This document shows, one piece after another, positions 51,012 through 61,039 of a DNA stretch of 64,000 nt. The stretch is from Pannonibacter phragmitetus DSM 14782 (GTDB taxonomy: Bacteria > Pseudomonadota > Alphaproteobacteria > Rhizobiales > Stappiaceae), in the NCBI RefSeq assembly GCF_000382365.1, contig NZ_KB908230.1:44680-108679 (forward strand). The letters are read 5' to 3'. Position 1 is the stretch's first letter; the number at the start of each line of letters is the position of its first letter. A model generated the notes under the pieces. It worked only from the letters and a program-made list of their open reading frames with translations, was not told the origin of the DNA and made no database searches. The position numbers were made by a program, and so were the translations under genes.

Positions 51012-52262
51012 ATGGCCCGACTGGTTATGAAGTTCGGCGGCACGTCCGTCGCGAATATCGAACGCATTCGCAATGTTGCCCGCCATGTGAAACGGGAAGT
51101 TGACGCCGGCCATGAAGTTGCCGTCGTCGTATCGGCCATGGCCGGGCAGACCAATCAGCTGGTCGCCTGGTGCCGTGAAGCCGCTCCCATGCATGACGCG
51201 CGCGAATATGATGCCGTTGTCGCCTCCGGCGAGCAGGTTACCTCGGGGCTTCTGGCCATCGTGCTGCAGGAAATGGGCGTCAATGCCCGTTCCTGGCAGG
51301 GCTGGCAGATCCCGATCCGGACCGATGGCTCGCATGGCGCAGCCCGCATTGCGGGCATTGATGGCGCCTTCATGGTGGAGCGGCTGAAACAGGGCCAGGT
51401 GGCCGTGGTTGCCGGTTTCCAGGGCATTGCCCCGGACAACCGCATCTCAACGCTCGGCCGTGGCGGCTCCGACACTTCGGCCGTGGCCATTGCCGCTGCC
51501 ATTCAGGCCGACCGCTGCGACATCTACACGGACGTGGACGGGGTCTACACCACCGATCCGCGCATCGTGCCGAAAGCCCGGCGCCTTGACCGCGTCGCCT
51601 TCGAGGAAATGCTCGAAATGGCTTCGCTCGGCGCCAAGGTGCTGCAGGTGCGCTCGGTCGAAATGGCCATGGTGCATGGCGTGCGCACCTTCGTGCGTTC
51701 AAGCTTTGACGATCCCGATGCCCCGCAGGAGGGCAACGACGGTCTTCCCCCCGGAACTCTCATCTGCGACGAGGACGAACTCGTGGAACAGCAAGTCGTG
51801 ACCGGCATCGCCTTTGCCAAGGACGAAGCCCAGATCTCCATCCGCAACGTGCCCGACAAGCCGGGTGTTGCCGGTGCCGTGTTCGGCCCGCTGGCCGACG
51901 CCAACATCAACGTGGACATGATCGTCCAGAACATCTCGCCGGACGGCAAGACGACGGACATCACCTTCACGGTGCCCGAATCAGAATACGACCGGGCCAT
52001 GAAGACGCTGGAAGCCAAGCGCGCCGATCTCGGTTTCGGTGCTCTGGAAGGCGCCCGCGATGTGGTGAAGGTGTCGGTGATCGGCATCGGCATGCGCTCG
52101 CACGCAGGCGTTGCAGCCCAGTGTTTCCGCGGCCTTGCGGAGAAGGGTATCAACATCCGTGCGATCACCACCTCCGAAATCAAGATCTCGGTGCTGATCG
52201 ATTCCGCCTACACGGAACTTGCGGTCCGGACTCTCCATTCGCTATACGGTTTGGACGGGTAA
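51012..52262 (+). CDS. lysC: Aspartate kinase LysC
   Basis: 416 aa, first step of lysine, threonine and methionine synthesis. The kinase domain has VMKFGGTSVANIERIRNVA, STLGRGGSDTSAVAIAAAI and DVDGVYTTDPRIVPKARRLDRVAFEEMLEMASLGAKVL. Two C-terminal ACT domains (about 265-416) give feedback control by lysine/threonine. The start at 51012 (MARLVMKFGG) is standard; 31 further in-frame codons upstream are not conserved. An internal beta-subunit start is possible, as in alpha2beta2 aspartokinases, but cannot be shown. Confidence 0.95.
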   Translation: MARLVMKFGGTSVANIERIRNVARHVKREVDAGHEVAVVVSAMAGQTNQLVAWCREAAPMHDAREYDAVVASGEQVTSGLLAIVLQEMGVNARSWQGWQIPIRTDGSHGAARIAGIDGAFMVERLKQGQVAVVAGFQGIAPDNRISTLGRGGSDTSAVAIAAAIQADRCDIYTDVDGVYTTDPRIVPKARRLDRVAFEEMLEMASLGAKVLQVRSVEMAMVHGVRTFVRSSFDDPDAPQEGNDGLPPGTLICDEDELVEQQVVTGIAFAKDEAQISIRNVPDKPGVAGAVFGPLADANINVDMIVQNISPDGKTTDITFTVPESEYDRAMKTLEAKRADLGFGALEGARDVVKVSVIGIGMRSHAGVAAQCFRGLAEKGINIRAITTSEIKISVLIDSAYTELAVRTLHSLYGLDG

Positions 52263-52333
52263 TAACCAGCCTGGGCCGGGCAGAGGTGGAACACCGCCCC
52301 TGCCAGCCCGCGCCGACGGAACGGAGCTGACCC

Positions 52334-54601
52334 ATGCGCAGCAACCTGGCCGGTCCGCGCCTGTTGCTCCGCAGGCTTCGCGAAGTCATGGCGGAGCCGA
52401 TCAACGCGCAGGAGCGGCTCGACAAGATCGTGGTCCTGATCGCGGCGAATGTGGTCGCCGAGGTCTGCTCCGTCTATATTCTGCGTGCTGACGGCGTTCT
52501 GGAGCTTTATGCCACCGAAGGCCTCAACCGCGAAGCCGTGCACCAGGCGTCGCTGCGCGTCGGGCAGGGCCTCGTCGGCCTGATTGCCGCCGAAGCACGG
52601 CCGCTCAATCTTCCCAATGCGCGGGCACATCCCGCCTTCGCCTATCTGCCGGAAACCGGTGAAGAGGCTTATAACTCCTTCCTGGGCGTGCCGGTCCTGC
52701 GCGCCGGGCGCACGCTCGGCGTTCTGGTGGTGCAGAACAAGTCGCACCGCACCTATTACGAGGACGAGGTCGAGGCGCTGCAGACCACTGCGATGGTCAT
52801 CGCGGAAATGGTCGCCGCCGGCGAACTGGAAGCCATCGCCAAGCCGGGCACGGGGCTGGATCTCTCCCGTCCCTTCCGCTTCTCGGCCGTCGGGCTGGCC
52901 GAGGGCGTGGGTCTGGGCCACGTGGTTCTGCATGAGCCGCGCGTCGTCGTCACCAACCTCATTGCCGAGGATACCGACCACGAGACGAGCCGCCTTGAAG
53001 GCGCGATCGACCGTCTGCGCCTGTCCATCGACAGCCTGCTGGCCTCCGGTGACTTTGCTCAGTCGGGCGAGCACAGGGATGTGCTCGAAGCCTATCGCAT
53101 GTTCGCCTATGACCGGGGCTGGATCCGCAAGATCGAAGAGGCGATCCGCAACGGCCTGACGGCGGAAGCCGCCGTGGAAAAGGTGCAGAGCGACATGCGC
53201 GCCCGCATGCTGCGCCAGACGGACCCTTACCTGCGCGAGCGCCTGCATGATCTCGACGATCTGGCGCACCGGCTGATCCGCGAACTCATGGGCCGCCAGC
53301 ACAGCGGTGGCGCCGGCAACCTGCCGCAGGATGCCATCATCGTTGCCCGCAACATGGGCGCCGCCGAACTTCTCGACTATGACCGCGACCGGATTCGCGG
53401 CCTGGTGCTGGAGGAGGGCGGTCCGACCAGCCACGTCACCATCGTGGCGAGGGCCCTCGGCATTCCCGCCGTGGGGCAGGTGCAGGATATCGTCAGCCTC
53501 GCGGATGCGGGTGATGCCATCATCGTCGATGGCGGCACGGGTGAGGTGCATCTGCGCCCCGCTTCTGACGTGCAGGATGCCTATGCGGAAAAGGTGCGCT
53601 TCCGCGCCCGCCGTCAGGCCCAGTTCCGCCGGTTGCGCAACAAGCCCTCCGTCACCAAGGATGGGGTGGAAATCGCGCTGCAGATGAATGCAGGCCTCCT
53701 GGTGGATTTGCCGCATCTGAGCGAATCGGGGGCCGTGGGCGTTGGCCTGTTCCGCACCGAACTGCAGTTCATGGTGGCTTCGTCCTTCCCGCGCCTGTCC
53801 GATCAGCAGGCTCAGTACACTCAGGTGCTGGATGCGGCGGATGGCAAGCCCGTGACCTTCCGCTCGCTGGATATCGGCGGCGACAAGGTGCTGCCCTATC
53901 TGCGCTCGATCCAGGAAGAAAACCCGGCCATGGGCTGGCGCGCCCTGCGCCTTGGCCTGGACCGGCCGGGCCTGCTGCGCACCCAGGTGCGTGCGCTGCT
54001 GCGCGCGGCTGCCGGGCGCGAACTCAAGCTCATGTTCCCGATGGTCTCGGAAGTCTCCGAGTTCCACCGGGCGAAGGAACTGGTGGAGCGCGAGCTGAAA
54101 CATGCCCGCCGCCATGGCCATGACGTGCCCGATTCCATCCGCCTCGGCGTGATGATCGAGGTGCCCTCCCTGCTGTTCCAGCTGGAAGAGCTGTTCCAGG
54201 TGGTGGACTTTGCCTCCATTGGCTCCAATGACCTGTTCCAGTTCTTCTGCGCCGTGGACCGGGGCAACACCCGTGTTGCCGACCGCTATGACACGCTCGG
54301 CCCCGGCTTCCTGCGGGCGCTGAAGCTGATCGTGGATGTGGCCGGGCGCCACCATGTGCCTGTGACGCTCTGCGGGGAAATCGCCGGCAAGCCTCTGGAG
54401 GCCATGGCTCTGATCGGGATCGGCTACCGGTCTCTGTCCATGTCGCCGGCCTCGCTGGGCCCGGTGAAGGCAATGCTGCGCAGCCTTGATGCGGGGCGCC
54501 TGTCGGCACGCCTGCTGCCGCGCCTTGATCACGGGCACCCGGATCACGAGATCCGTGCCTTCCTGCGGCGCTTTGCCGAAGAGCAGGACGTGGCGCTCTA
54601 G
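52334..54601 (+). CDS. ptsP: Phosphoenolpyruvate-protein phosphotransferase PtsP (enzyme I-Ntr)
   Basis: 755 aa first kinase of the nitrogen PTS, passing phosphate from PEP to NPr and then EIIA-Ntr. An N-terminal GAF domain (about 18-160), where glutamine is sensed in related proteins, is followed by the EI N-terminal helical region. The phospho-His domain has GGPTSHVTIVARALGIPAV, with H367 the acceptor. The PEP-binding barrel has VGLFRTELQFM, LDIGGDKVLPY and LCGEIAGKP with the catalytic Cys. Follows lysC by 71 bp. Confidence 0.96.
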   Translation: MRSNLAGPRLLLRRLREVMAEPINAQERLDKIVVLIAANVVAEVCSVYILRADGVLELYATEGLNREAVHQASLRVGQGLVGLIAAEARPLNLPNARAHPAFAYLPETGEEAYNSFLGVPVLRAGRTLGVLVVQNKSHRTYYEDEVEALQTTAMVIAEMVAAGELEAIAKPGTGLDLSRPFRFSAVGLAEGVGLGHVVLHEPRVVVTNLIAEDTDHETSRLEGAIDRLRLSIDSLLASGDFAQSGEHRDVLEAYRMFAYDRGWIRKIEEAIRNGLTAEAAVEKVQSDMRARMLRQTDPYLRERLHDLDDLAHRLIRELMGRQHSGGAGNLPQDAIIVARNMGAAELLDYDRDRIRGLVLEEGGPTSHVTIVARALGIPAVGQVQDIVSLADAGDAIIVDGGTGEVHLRPASDVQDAYAEKVRFRARRQAQFRRLRNKPSVTKDGVEIALQMNAGLLVDLPHLSESGAVGVGLFRTELQFMVASSFPRLSDQQAQYTQVLDAADGKPVTFRSLDIGGDKVLPYLRSIQEENPAMGWRALRLGLDRPGLLRTQVRALLRAAAGRELKLMFPMVSEVSEFHRAKELVERELKHARRHGHDVPDSIRLGVMIEVPSLLFQLEELFQVVDFASIGSNDLFQFFCAVDRGNTRVADRYDTLGPGFLRALKLIVDVAGRHHVPVTLCGEIAGKPLEAMALIGIGYRSLSMSPASLGPVKAMLRSLDAGRLSARLLPRLDHGHPDHEIRAFLRRFAEEQDVAL

Positions 54602-54673
54602 CGCAGCGCCTGCCGTTCATCCCGTTTACTGCCGGGAGGCATTTTTCTCCCGTGGCTTTGGAGACATGCGCTC

Positions 54674-55747
54674 ATGCTGGCGCAAGCAAAACTCGACACA
54701 CTGCTGAACCGCTTTGCCGAACTCGAACACCGCATGTCCTCCGGTCCGGATGCTGGGGAATATGTGCGTCTTTCGCGTGAATATGCCGATCTGGAGCCGC
54801 TGGTGCGCGCCGTGCAGGCTCTGCGCAAGGCGGAAGAGGATCTCGCTGGTGCAGAGGCGCTGATTGCGGAGGCGGGCAGCGACCGGGAGATGCGGGACCT
54901 CGCCGAGCTGGAGCGCGATGAGCTGACGCAGAAGGTGGAGGAGCTGACGCAGGCCGTGCGGATCGGCCTCCTGCCCAAGGACAGCGCCGACAAGAATGAC
55001 GCCATTCTGGAAGTGCGGGCCGGCACGGGCGGGGATGAAGCGGCGCTTTTTGCCGGTGACCTTTTCCGCATGTATCAGCGCTATGCCGCACTGCAGGGCT
55101 GGAAGGTGGAAGTGCTTTCGGCCAGCGAAGGCGAGGCGGGCGGCTTCAAGGAAGTGATCGCCTCCGTCACGGGCGAGAATGTGTTCGCCCGGCTCAAGTT
55201 CGAATCAGGCGTGCACCGGGTGCAGCGCGTGCCTGAAACCGAATCGGGCGGGCGCATCCACACCTCTGCCGCCACGGTTGCCGTGCTGCCACAGGCCGAA
55301 GAGGTGGATGTGGATGTGCAGGAATCAGACCTGAAGATCGACACCTACCGGGCCTCGGGCGCGGGCGGCCAGCACGTCAACACCACCGATTCGGCTGTGC
55401 GCATCACCCATCTGCCCACCGGTATCGTCGTGGCGGTGCAGGATGAACGCTCCCAGCACAAGAACCGGGCGAGAGCCCTGCAGCTGCTGCGCGCCCGCAT
55501 CTATGATGCGCAGCGCGACAAGGCAGCGAACGAGCGCTCCGAGGCGCGGCGCCTGCAGGTGGGCTCCGGCGACCGGTCGGAGCGCATCCGCACCTATAAT
55601 TTCCCGCAAGGCCGGGTCACCGACCACAGAATCGGCCTGACGCTCTACAAGCTGGAGCAGGTGCTGGCGGGCGAAGCGCTGAACGAACTGGTGGAAGCGC
55701 TGACCGTGGATCATCAGGCAACGCTGATGGCAGCCGAGGAGGGCTGA
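54674..55747 (+). CDS. prfA: Peptide chain release factor 1
   Basis: 357 aa, reads UAA and UAG stop codons. The GGQ motif is in [16 protein letters not shown] and is the target of the next gene, prmC. The codon-recognition tripeptide lies in [29 protein letters not shown], fitting the P-x-T rule of RF1, where E. coli has PAT. Lengths and domains are normal. It is followed by prmC after 4 bp. Confidence 0.96.
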   Translation: MLAQAKLDTLLNRFAELEHRMSSGPDAGEYVRLSREYADLEPLVRAVQALRKAEEDLAGAEALIAEAGSDREMRDLAELERDELTQKVEELTQAVRIGLLPKDSADKNDAILEVRAGTGGDEAALFAGDLFRMYQRYAALQGWKVEVLSASEGEAGGFKEVIASVTGENVFARLKFESGVHRVQRVPETESGGRIHTSAATVAVLPQAEEVDVDVQESDLKIDTYRASGAGGQHVNTTDSAVRITHLPTGIVVAVQDERSQHKNRARALQLLRARIYDAQRDKAANERSEARRLQVGSGDRSERIRTYNFPQGRVTDHRIGLTLYKLEQVLAGEALNELVEALTVDHQATLMAAEEG

Positions 55748-55751
55748 GCCC

Positions 55752-56624
55752 ATGTCTGAGGCAGGGGAGGTGCCAACTCTCGGGGCGCTTTACCGCGAGC
55801 TGCGCGACAGGTTCCGCAAGGCAGGCCTTGCCTCGCCGGAGCTGGATGCCCGGCTGCTTGTGGCCGCTGCTGCCGTCCTGTCTCCCGGTGATGTGGTGCT
55901 GCGCACGGATGATCCGGTGAGCGGGGCCGTGGCTGCGCTGGCCCGCCGCCATGCACAGCGGCGCGAGGCGCGGGAGCCTGTGGGCCGCATTCTGGGCGAG
56001 CGGCAGTTCTTCGGCCTGGATCTGGCCCTCTCCCCGGACACTCTGGAGCCGCGTCCCGACACGGAAACTTTGGTGGAGGTGATGCTGGCGCGGGCGGGCG
56101 GCTTCTCCAGTCCGCTGATTGCCGACATCGGCACGGGGACGGGCGCCATCATTCTGGCCCTGCTTAGTGAGCTGCCGCAGGCACGTGGTCTGGCGATTGA
56201 TCTGTCACGCGGTGCATTGGAGACGGCGCGGGCCAATGCAAGGCGCCACGGGCTGGAAGACAGGCTTTGCTTCGCTCAGGCAAGTTATGCCGGAAGTCTT
56301 GCGCCTACCTTCGACTGGATCGTCAGCAATCCGCCCTATATCGTCTCGGATGTGATCGCCGGGCTCGATGAAGATGTGCGCAAGCATGACCCGGTTCTGG
56401 CGCTTGATGGCGGGCACGACGGGCTTGTTGCTTATCGTGCAATCGTGCCGCAAGCGCTGCCTGCGCTGCGTCCCGGCGGGCGGCTCGGCCTCGAGATTGG
56501 CTTTGACCAGGGCGGGGCCGTTTGCGGCCTGATGGCCGAGGCCGGATTTAAGGATATTGAAATCATTCAGGATCTCGGCGGAAATGATCGTGTGGTAACG
56601 GGCATAAAACCGGTCTCGGGCTGA
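55752..56624 (+). CDS. prmC: Release factor glutamine N5-methyltransferase PrmC
   Basis: 290 aa. It methylates the GGQ glutamine of release factors. An N-terminal helical RF-binding domain (about 1-85) with PVGRILGERQFFGLDLALSPDTLEPRPDTETLVE leads into the methyltransferase core: IADIGTGTGAIILALL (motif I) and FDWIVSNPPYIVSD with the catalytic NPPY. It follows its substrate gene prfA directly. Confidence 0.95.
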   Translation: MSEAGEVPTLGALYRELRDRFRKAGLASPELDARLLVAAAAVLSPGDVVLRTDDPVSGAVAALARRHAQRREAREPVGRILGERQFFGLDLALSPDTLEPRPDTETLVEVMLARAGGFSSPLIADIGTGTGAIILALLSELPQARGLAIDLSRGALETARANARRHGLEDRLCFAQASYAGSLAPTFDWIVSNPPYIVSDVIAGLDEDVRKHDPVLALDGGHDGLVAYRAIVPQALPALRPGGRLGLEIGFDQGGAVCGLMAEAGFKDIEIIQDLGGNDRVVTGIKPVSG

Positions 56625-57003
56625 CTGCGGACAGCCTTTAAAAAAGGCTTGGAAATCTGACGCGAACCGGCTAGTTTCACTTTGCCGAAGCCGGGATAAC
56701 GCGGTCGGGGCGAGTTTCTCGCCATATCGGCGATCCAGCCCACGCAGGGATTATGGGCCGAACGATCGCAACGCGTTTTGGAAACCGAACATTTTCTGAT
56801 TAATCGGACTGTCGGTCTGTCGCAGAATATGACGATTGCGTTGCCCTTCGCGGGGTGAAGCTGTCGTGGCGGTTCATTGTTCACAGCCGGTCATGCTCCC
56901 TTCACTGGAGCCGGGTAAAGCCGGAACCCCAGCGCAGGGAATACAGACGCGCTTTTGATTGGCCGGCCTTGCCGGCCGCCGTTCCTTAAGAGTTAACGGC
57001 AGG
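56625..57003. promoter_or_regulatory. 379-bp leader region before the DUF4167 gene
   Basis: No gene seen. Just after prmC there is AGCCTTT-AAA-AAAGGCT (56633-56649). TTGGAA (56649-56654), 17 bp and TAGTTT (56672-56677) make a plausible promoter, giving a leader of about 310 nt. That leader can form GGCGAG-TTT-CTCGCC (about 56708-56722) and GGCCGGC-CTT-GCCGGCC (56961-56977), the latter just before the start region. Confidence 0.4.
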
Positions 57004-57975
57004 ATGAGACCAGGAAATCAAAATAAGCAGCGTATGCGGAACAACCGGGGCCGTAAGGGACCGAATCCGCTGACCCGGACGTTTGAATCGAACGGCCCGG
57101 ACGTGAAGATCAGGGGTACGGCTCTGCACATCGCCGAGAAGTACCAGCAGCTGGCCCGCGACGCACAGGCAGCCGGTGACCGGATCATGTCGGAAAACTA
57201 TTTCCAGCATGCCGAGCACTATTACCGCATCGTTGCCGCGGCGCAGCCCAACATGGTGGCAAGCGGCGGCCTTCGGTTCGACAACGGCTATGACGACGAG
57301 GATGGCGAGGATCAGGGTGCCGAAGGTGCCGAGATCAACGAGCGTTCTGACCGTCAGGACCAGCCGGAGCGGCCCGAACGTTTTGAACGCCCCGAGCGGT
57401 CTGAACGCCCCGAACGGTCTGAACGCATGGAGCGGCAGGACCGTCCCGCGCGCCAGGACAGGGGCGAGCGTCAGGAGCGTGGTGAGCGCCCCGAACGCGG
57501 TGACCGCCCGATGCGTCAGGAGCGTTCCGAGCGCAACAACCGGCAGGACCGGTATGAGCGCCGCGACCGCGACGACCGCCAGGAACGCGCACCGCGCCCG
57601 GTTGAATATGTTGCGGCCGACGAGCCGCAGCCCTTCATCGAGCACATGCCTGTTCCGGGCCTGAACGCGGTGCATATCAGCCGTCCGGTTCACGAAGAGC
57701 CGGTTCAGACGGAAGCTGCGGTCTATCCCGGAGCCGAAGGTGAAGACGGTGAGGATGGCCGCCCGCGCCGCCGCCTGCGCGGCACCCGTGGCCGTGGCCA
57801 GCGCCGTGAGGGCGAAGATGCTCCGGCTGAGGAAGCCGCAGCCGCTCCCGCCCCGGCTCCGGCCGAGGCTGCTGCTCCGGTGGAAGCTGGTGAGGAGCCC
57901 AAGCCCCGCGCCCGCCGCACACCGCGTCCGCGCCGCACCAAGGATGTGGAAGAAACCACCTCCAGCGACGCCTGA
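57004..57975 (+). CDS. DUF4167 protein with Arg/Glu/Asp-rich repeat tract
   Basis: 323 aa. The N-terminal DUF4167 domain (about 1-80) holds RMRNNRGRKGPNPLTRTFESNGPDVKIRGTALHIAEKYQQLARDAQAAGDRIMSENYFQHAEHYYRI. Then come an acidic stretch (DDEDGEDQGAEGAE) and a tract of about 85 residues (roughly 115-200) made of RPER, RQDR and RGER units. A second basic patch (RPRRRLRGTRGRGQRR) and an Ala/Pro/Glu tail follow. The composition suggests RNA or ribosome binding and a disordered C-terminus; no function is established. The Shine-Dalgarno is poor (GGCAGG touching the ATG). Confidence 0.85.
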   Translation: MRPGNQNKQRMRNNRGRKGPNPLTRTFESNGPDVKIRGTALHIAEKYQQLARDAQAAGDRIMSENYFQHAEHYYRIVAAAQPNMVASGGLRFDNGYDDEDGEDQGAEGAEINERSDRQDQPERPERFERPERSERPERSERMERQDRPARQDRGERQERGERPERGDRPMRQERSERNNRQDRYERRDRDDRQERAPRPVEYVAADEPQPFIEHMPVPGLNAVHISRPVHEEPVQTEAAVYPGAEGEDGEDGRPRRRLRGTRGRGQRREGEDAPAEEAAAAPAPAPAEAAAPVEAGEEPKPRARRTPRPRRTKDVEETTSSDA

Positions 57976-58001
57976 TCAGGCCGCAGGGTACAGAAAGATA
58001 C

Positions 58002-58034
58002 GAAAGGGCGCTCCGGTCTGCGGGGCGCCCTTTC
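58002..58034 (+). terminator. Terminator of the DUF4167 gene
   Basis: GAAAGGGCGC/GCGCCCTTTC, a perfect 10-bp stem with extra inner pairs, followed by TCTTTG. Confidence 0.75.
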
Positions 58035-58037
58035 TCT

Positions 58038-58100
58038 TTGCGCCTGCTGGCGCCCATCTTCTCCTTGCGCCTGCCGGCCCATCTTCTTTTTGCGCCTGGC
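58038..58100. repeat. Imperfect tandem repeat, about 2.4 copies of 25-27 bp
   Basis: Units start with TTGCGCCTGC and end with CCCATCTTCT: 58038-58064, 58065-58089, then a partial copy 58090-58100. Each unit can form a small GCGCCTGCTGGCGC-type hairpin. Confidence 0.6.
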
Positions 58101-58164
58101 AGCGCAGGGTGAGCCCCGCGAAAGCTCCGGGGATCAGGATCCTTCCGGAGTTGCCGGACACCCC

Positions 58165-58193
58165 CTTTTGTTGTCAATTTGCAACACTATATG
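58165..58193 (+). promoter_or_regulatory. Candidate clpB promoter
   Basis: CTTTTG (58165-58170), 17 bp, TATATG (58188-58193). The spacer holds the small inverted repeat TGTTG/CAACA. A heat-shock sigma-32 type site is expected for clpB but was not clearly recognised. Confidence 0.35.
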
Positions 58194-58332
58194 AGCCTTG
58201 CCATCCGGGTGATGGCGCGGGTGCCCGCCGGGGCAGTTTGCGGCCGCTAGGCCGGGGCTGCCTGCCGAATGGGGCCTGCAGTCCAGCACGCCGGCCATGC
58301 TACGGGTGGTCAGGCGGAAAGGAGTCTTGCGA

Positions 58333-60936
58333 ATGAATATGGAAAAATACACCGAACGGGCGCGCGGCTTCATCCAGTCTGCGCAGACCTTTGCGCTGGG
58401 GCAGGGGCATCAGCAGTTCCTCCCCGAACATCTTCTCAAGGTGCTGATCGATGATCCGGAGGGCATGGCTGCCGGGCTGATCGACCGGGCTGGCGGCTCG
58501 TCTCAGGATGTCCGCATCGCCGTCGAACAGGCTATCGCCCGGTTGCCGAAAGTCTCCGGCGGCTCTGGGCAGCTTTATCTGTCTCCCGCCATGGCGCGCT
58601 TCTTCGAGCAGGCCGAGAAGGTGGCCGACAAGGCGGGCGACAGCTTCGTCACCGTCGAGCGCATGCTGCTGGCTCTGGCCATGGACAATGACAGCGAGGC
58701 CGGCAAGCTGCTGGCCAAGGCGGGCGTGTCCCCGGCCAATCTCAACCAGGCGATCAATGCCTTGCGCAAGGGCCGCACGGCTACCTCTGCCAGTGCCGAA
58801 AACCAGTATGATGCGCTGAAGAAATATGCCCGTGATCTGACGCAGGTGGCCCGGGACGGCAAGCTTGATCCGGTGATCGGCCGCGACGAGGAAATCCGCC
58901 GCACCATTCAGGTTCTCTCCCGCCGAACCAAGAACAATCCGGTTCTGATCGGTGAGCCGGGCGTCGGCAAGACGGCGATTGCCGAGGGCCTCGCCCTGCG
59001 CATCGTCAACGGCGATGTGCCGGAAAGCCTCAAGGACAAGCAGCTTCTGGCTCTCGACATGGGCGCGCTGATTGCCGGTGCCAAATACCGCGGCGAGTTC
59101 GAGGAGCGCCTGAAGGCGATTCTCTCCGAAGTCGAGACGGCAGCGGGCGGCATCATTCTGTTCATCGACGAAATGCACACGCTGGTCGGCGCAGGCAAGG
59201 CGGACGGGGCGATGGACGCCTCCAACCTGCTGAAGCCGGCCCTTGCCCGTGGCGAGCTGCACTGCATCGGCGCAACCACGCTCGACGAATACCGCAAGCA
59301 CGTGGAAAAGGATGCGGCACTGGCCCGCCGGTTCCAGCCTGTGTTTGTCAGCGAGCCGACGGTGGAGGACACCATCTCCATCCTGCGCGGCATCAAGGAG
59401 AAATACGAGCTGCATCACGGGGTGCGAATCACCGATTCGGCCATCGTCTCCGCCGCGACCCTGTCGAACCGCTACATCACCGACCGGTTCCTGCCGGACA
59501 AGGCCATCGACCTGATGGACGAAGCGGCCAGCCGCCTCAGGATGCAGGTGGACTCCAAGCCCGAGGAGCTTGACGAGCTCGACCGGCGCATCATCCAGCT
59601 CAAGATCGAGCGTGAGGCGCTGAAGAAGGAGAGCGATCCGGCAGCGCAGGACCGTCTGGTCCGGCTCGAGAAGGAGCTTACCGCGCTTGAGGAGGAATCC
59701 GATGCGCTGACCCAGCGCTGGCAGGGCGAGAAGGACAAGCTGAACCTTGAGCAGAAGCTGAAGGAACAGCTGGACGGCGCCCGCAGCGAGCTGGAAAAGG
59801 CACAGCGGCAGGGCAATCTTGCCCGGGCCGGCGAGCTGGCCTATGGCGTCATTCCGGAGCTGGAGCGCAAGCTCGCCGATATGGCCGGAGCCAGCGCCAA
59901 GGGCGCGATGCTGGATGAGGCGGTGACCTCCAGCCACATCGCGCAGGTCGTCTCCAAGTGGACGGGCATTCCGGTCGACAAGATGCTGGAAGGCGAGCGT
60001 GACAAGCTCTTGCGCATGGAAGACGTGCTGGCAGGCCAGGTGATCGGCCAGGCCGAGGCGATCCATGCGGTTTCCACTGCCGTCCGCCGCGCCCGCGCCG
60101 GGCTGCAGGATCCGAACCGGCCGATTGGCTCCTTCATGTTCCTCGGGCCCACGGGCGTGGGCAAGACGGAGCTGACCAAGGCACTGGCCTCGTTCCTCTT
60201 CGATGACGATACGGCGATGGTCCGCCTCGACATGTCGGAATACATGGAGAAGCATTCGGTTTCCCGTCTCATCGGCGCGCCTCCGGGTTATGTCGGCTAC
60301 GAGGAGGGCGGGGCCCTGACGGAGGCGGTGCGCCGCCGTCCCTATCAGGTCGTGCTCTTCGACGAGATCGAGAAGGCTCATACGGATGTGTTCAACGTGC
60401 TGTTGCAGGTGCTCGATGATGGCCGTCTGACCGATGGTCAGGGCCGCACCGTCGACTTCCGCAACACGCTGATCATCATGACTTCGAATCTGGGCGCCGA
60501 ATATCTGGTCAACCAGCCGGAAGGCGAGGATACGGACAAGGTGCGCGATGAGGTGATGGGTGTGGTGCGCGGCCACTTCCGGCCCGAATTCCTCAACCGT
60601 CTGGACGAGATCGTGCTCTTCCACCGGCTGCAGCGCAACCAGATGGCTTCCATCGTTTCGATCCAGCTGGCGCGGCTGCGCGCCTTGCTTGCCGACCGCA
60701 AGATCACGCTGGATCTGGACGAGAGCGCCATCGGCTGGCTGTCGCAGAAGGGCTATGACGCCGCCTATGGCGCCCGGCCGCTGAAGCGGGTGATCCAGAA
60801 GGATGTGCAGGACCCGCTGGCAGAGAAGATCCTCTCCGGCACGGTGAAGGACGGCGACCACGTGGCGGTCAGCGCCGGAACGGACCGGCTGATCTTCACG
60901 ACTGGCCCGGCCGCTGGCGAATCTGCAGCGGCCTGA
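58333..60936 (+). CDS. clpB: ATP-dependent disaggregase ClpB
   Basis: 867 aa Hsp100 chaperone that pulls proteins out of aggregates with DnaK. The N domain is about 1-145. NBD1 has Walker A GEPGVGKT (207-214) and [13 protein letters not shown] coiled-coil middle domain spans about 400-520 ([23 protein letters not shown] onward). NBD2 has Walker A GPTGVGKT (605-612), then [22 protein letters not shown] with the pore loop. ATG 58333 ([18 protein letters not shown]) has AAGGAG upstream. Confidence 0.97.
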   Translation: MNMEKYTERARGFIQSAQTFALGQGHQQFLPEHLLKVLIDDPEGMAAGLIDRAGGSSQDVRIAVEQAIARLPKVSGGSGQLYLSPAMARFFEQAEKVADKAGDSFVTVERMLLALAMDNDSEAGKLLAKAGVSPANLNQAINALRKGRTATSASAENQYDALKKYARDLTQVARDGKLDPVIGRDEEIRRTIQVLSRRTKNNPVLIGEPGVGKTAIAEGLALRIVNGDVPESLKDKQLLALDMGALIAGAKYRGEFEERLKAILSEVETAAGGIILFIDEMHTLVGAGKADGAMDASNLLKPALARGELHCIGATTLDEYRKHVEKDAALARRFQPVFVSEPTVEDTISILRGIKEKYELHHGVRITDSAIVSAATLSNRYITDRFLPDKAIDLMDEAASRLRMQVDSKPEELDELDRRIIQLKIEREALKKESDPAAQDRLVRLEKELTALEEESDALTQRWQGEKDKLNLEQKLKEQLDGARSELEKAQRQGNLARAGELAYGVIPELERKLADMAGASAKGAMLDEAVTSSHIAQVVSKWTGIPVDKMLEGERDKLLRMEDVLAGQVIGQAEAIHAVSTAVRRARAGLQDPNRPIGSFMFLGPTGVGKTELTKALASFLFDDDTAMVRLDMSEYMEKHSVSRLIGAPPGYVGYEEGGALTEAVRRRPYQVVLFDEIEKAHTDVFNVLLQVLDDGRLTDGQGRTVDFRNTLIIMTSNLGAEYLVNQPEGEDTDKVRDEVMGVVRGHFRPEFLNRLDEIVLFHRLQRNQMASIVSIQLARLRALLADRKITLDLDESAIGWLSQKGYDAAYGARPLKRVIQKDVQDPLAEKILSGTVKDGDHVAVSAGTDRLIFTTGPAAGESAAA

Positions 60937-60970
60937 TTCGCCACCAGTCTTGAAAACGCCAGGTCATGAA

Positions 60971-61000
60971 AAAACCCGCCGGAGCGATCCGGCGGGTTTT
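60971..61000. terminator. Bidirectional terminator, clpB / LytM peptidase
   Basis: AAAACCCGCCGG-AGCGAT-CCGGCGGGTTTT, a perfect 12-bp stem with A-tract before and T-tract after, between two convergent genes. Confidence 0.9.
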
Positions 61001-61039
61001 TGTGTCTTGATGAGTGTCTGGCTTTGGCAGGCCGCCGCG

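Larger units (their letters stand above)
57976..58332. other. 357-bp gap between DUF4167 and clpB genes
   Basis: Holds the DUF4167 terminator, an imperfect tandem repeat of about 27 bp and the clpB promoter region. No gene seen. Confidence 0.5.

Noticed and set aside
52208..54547. 779-codon open frame on the minus strand opposite ptsP
   Set aside because: Shadow of the clear PtsP coding sequence; no recognisable domain.
58300..60861. 853-codon open frame on the minus strand opposite clpB
   Set aside because: Antisense shadow of ClpB; the composition is typical of reverse-frame translation and no ribosome site is seen.
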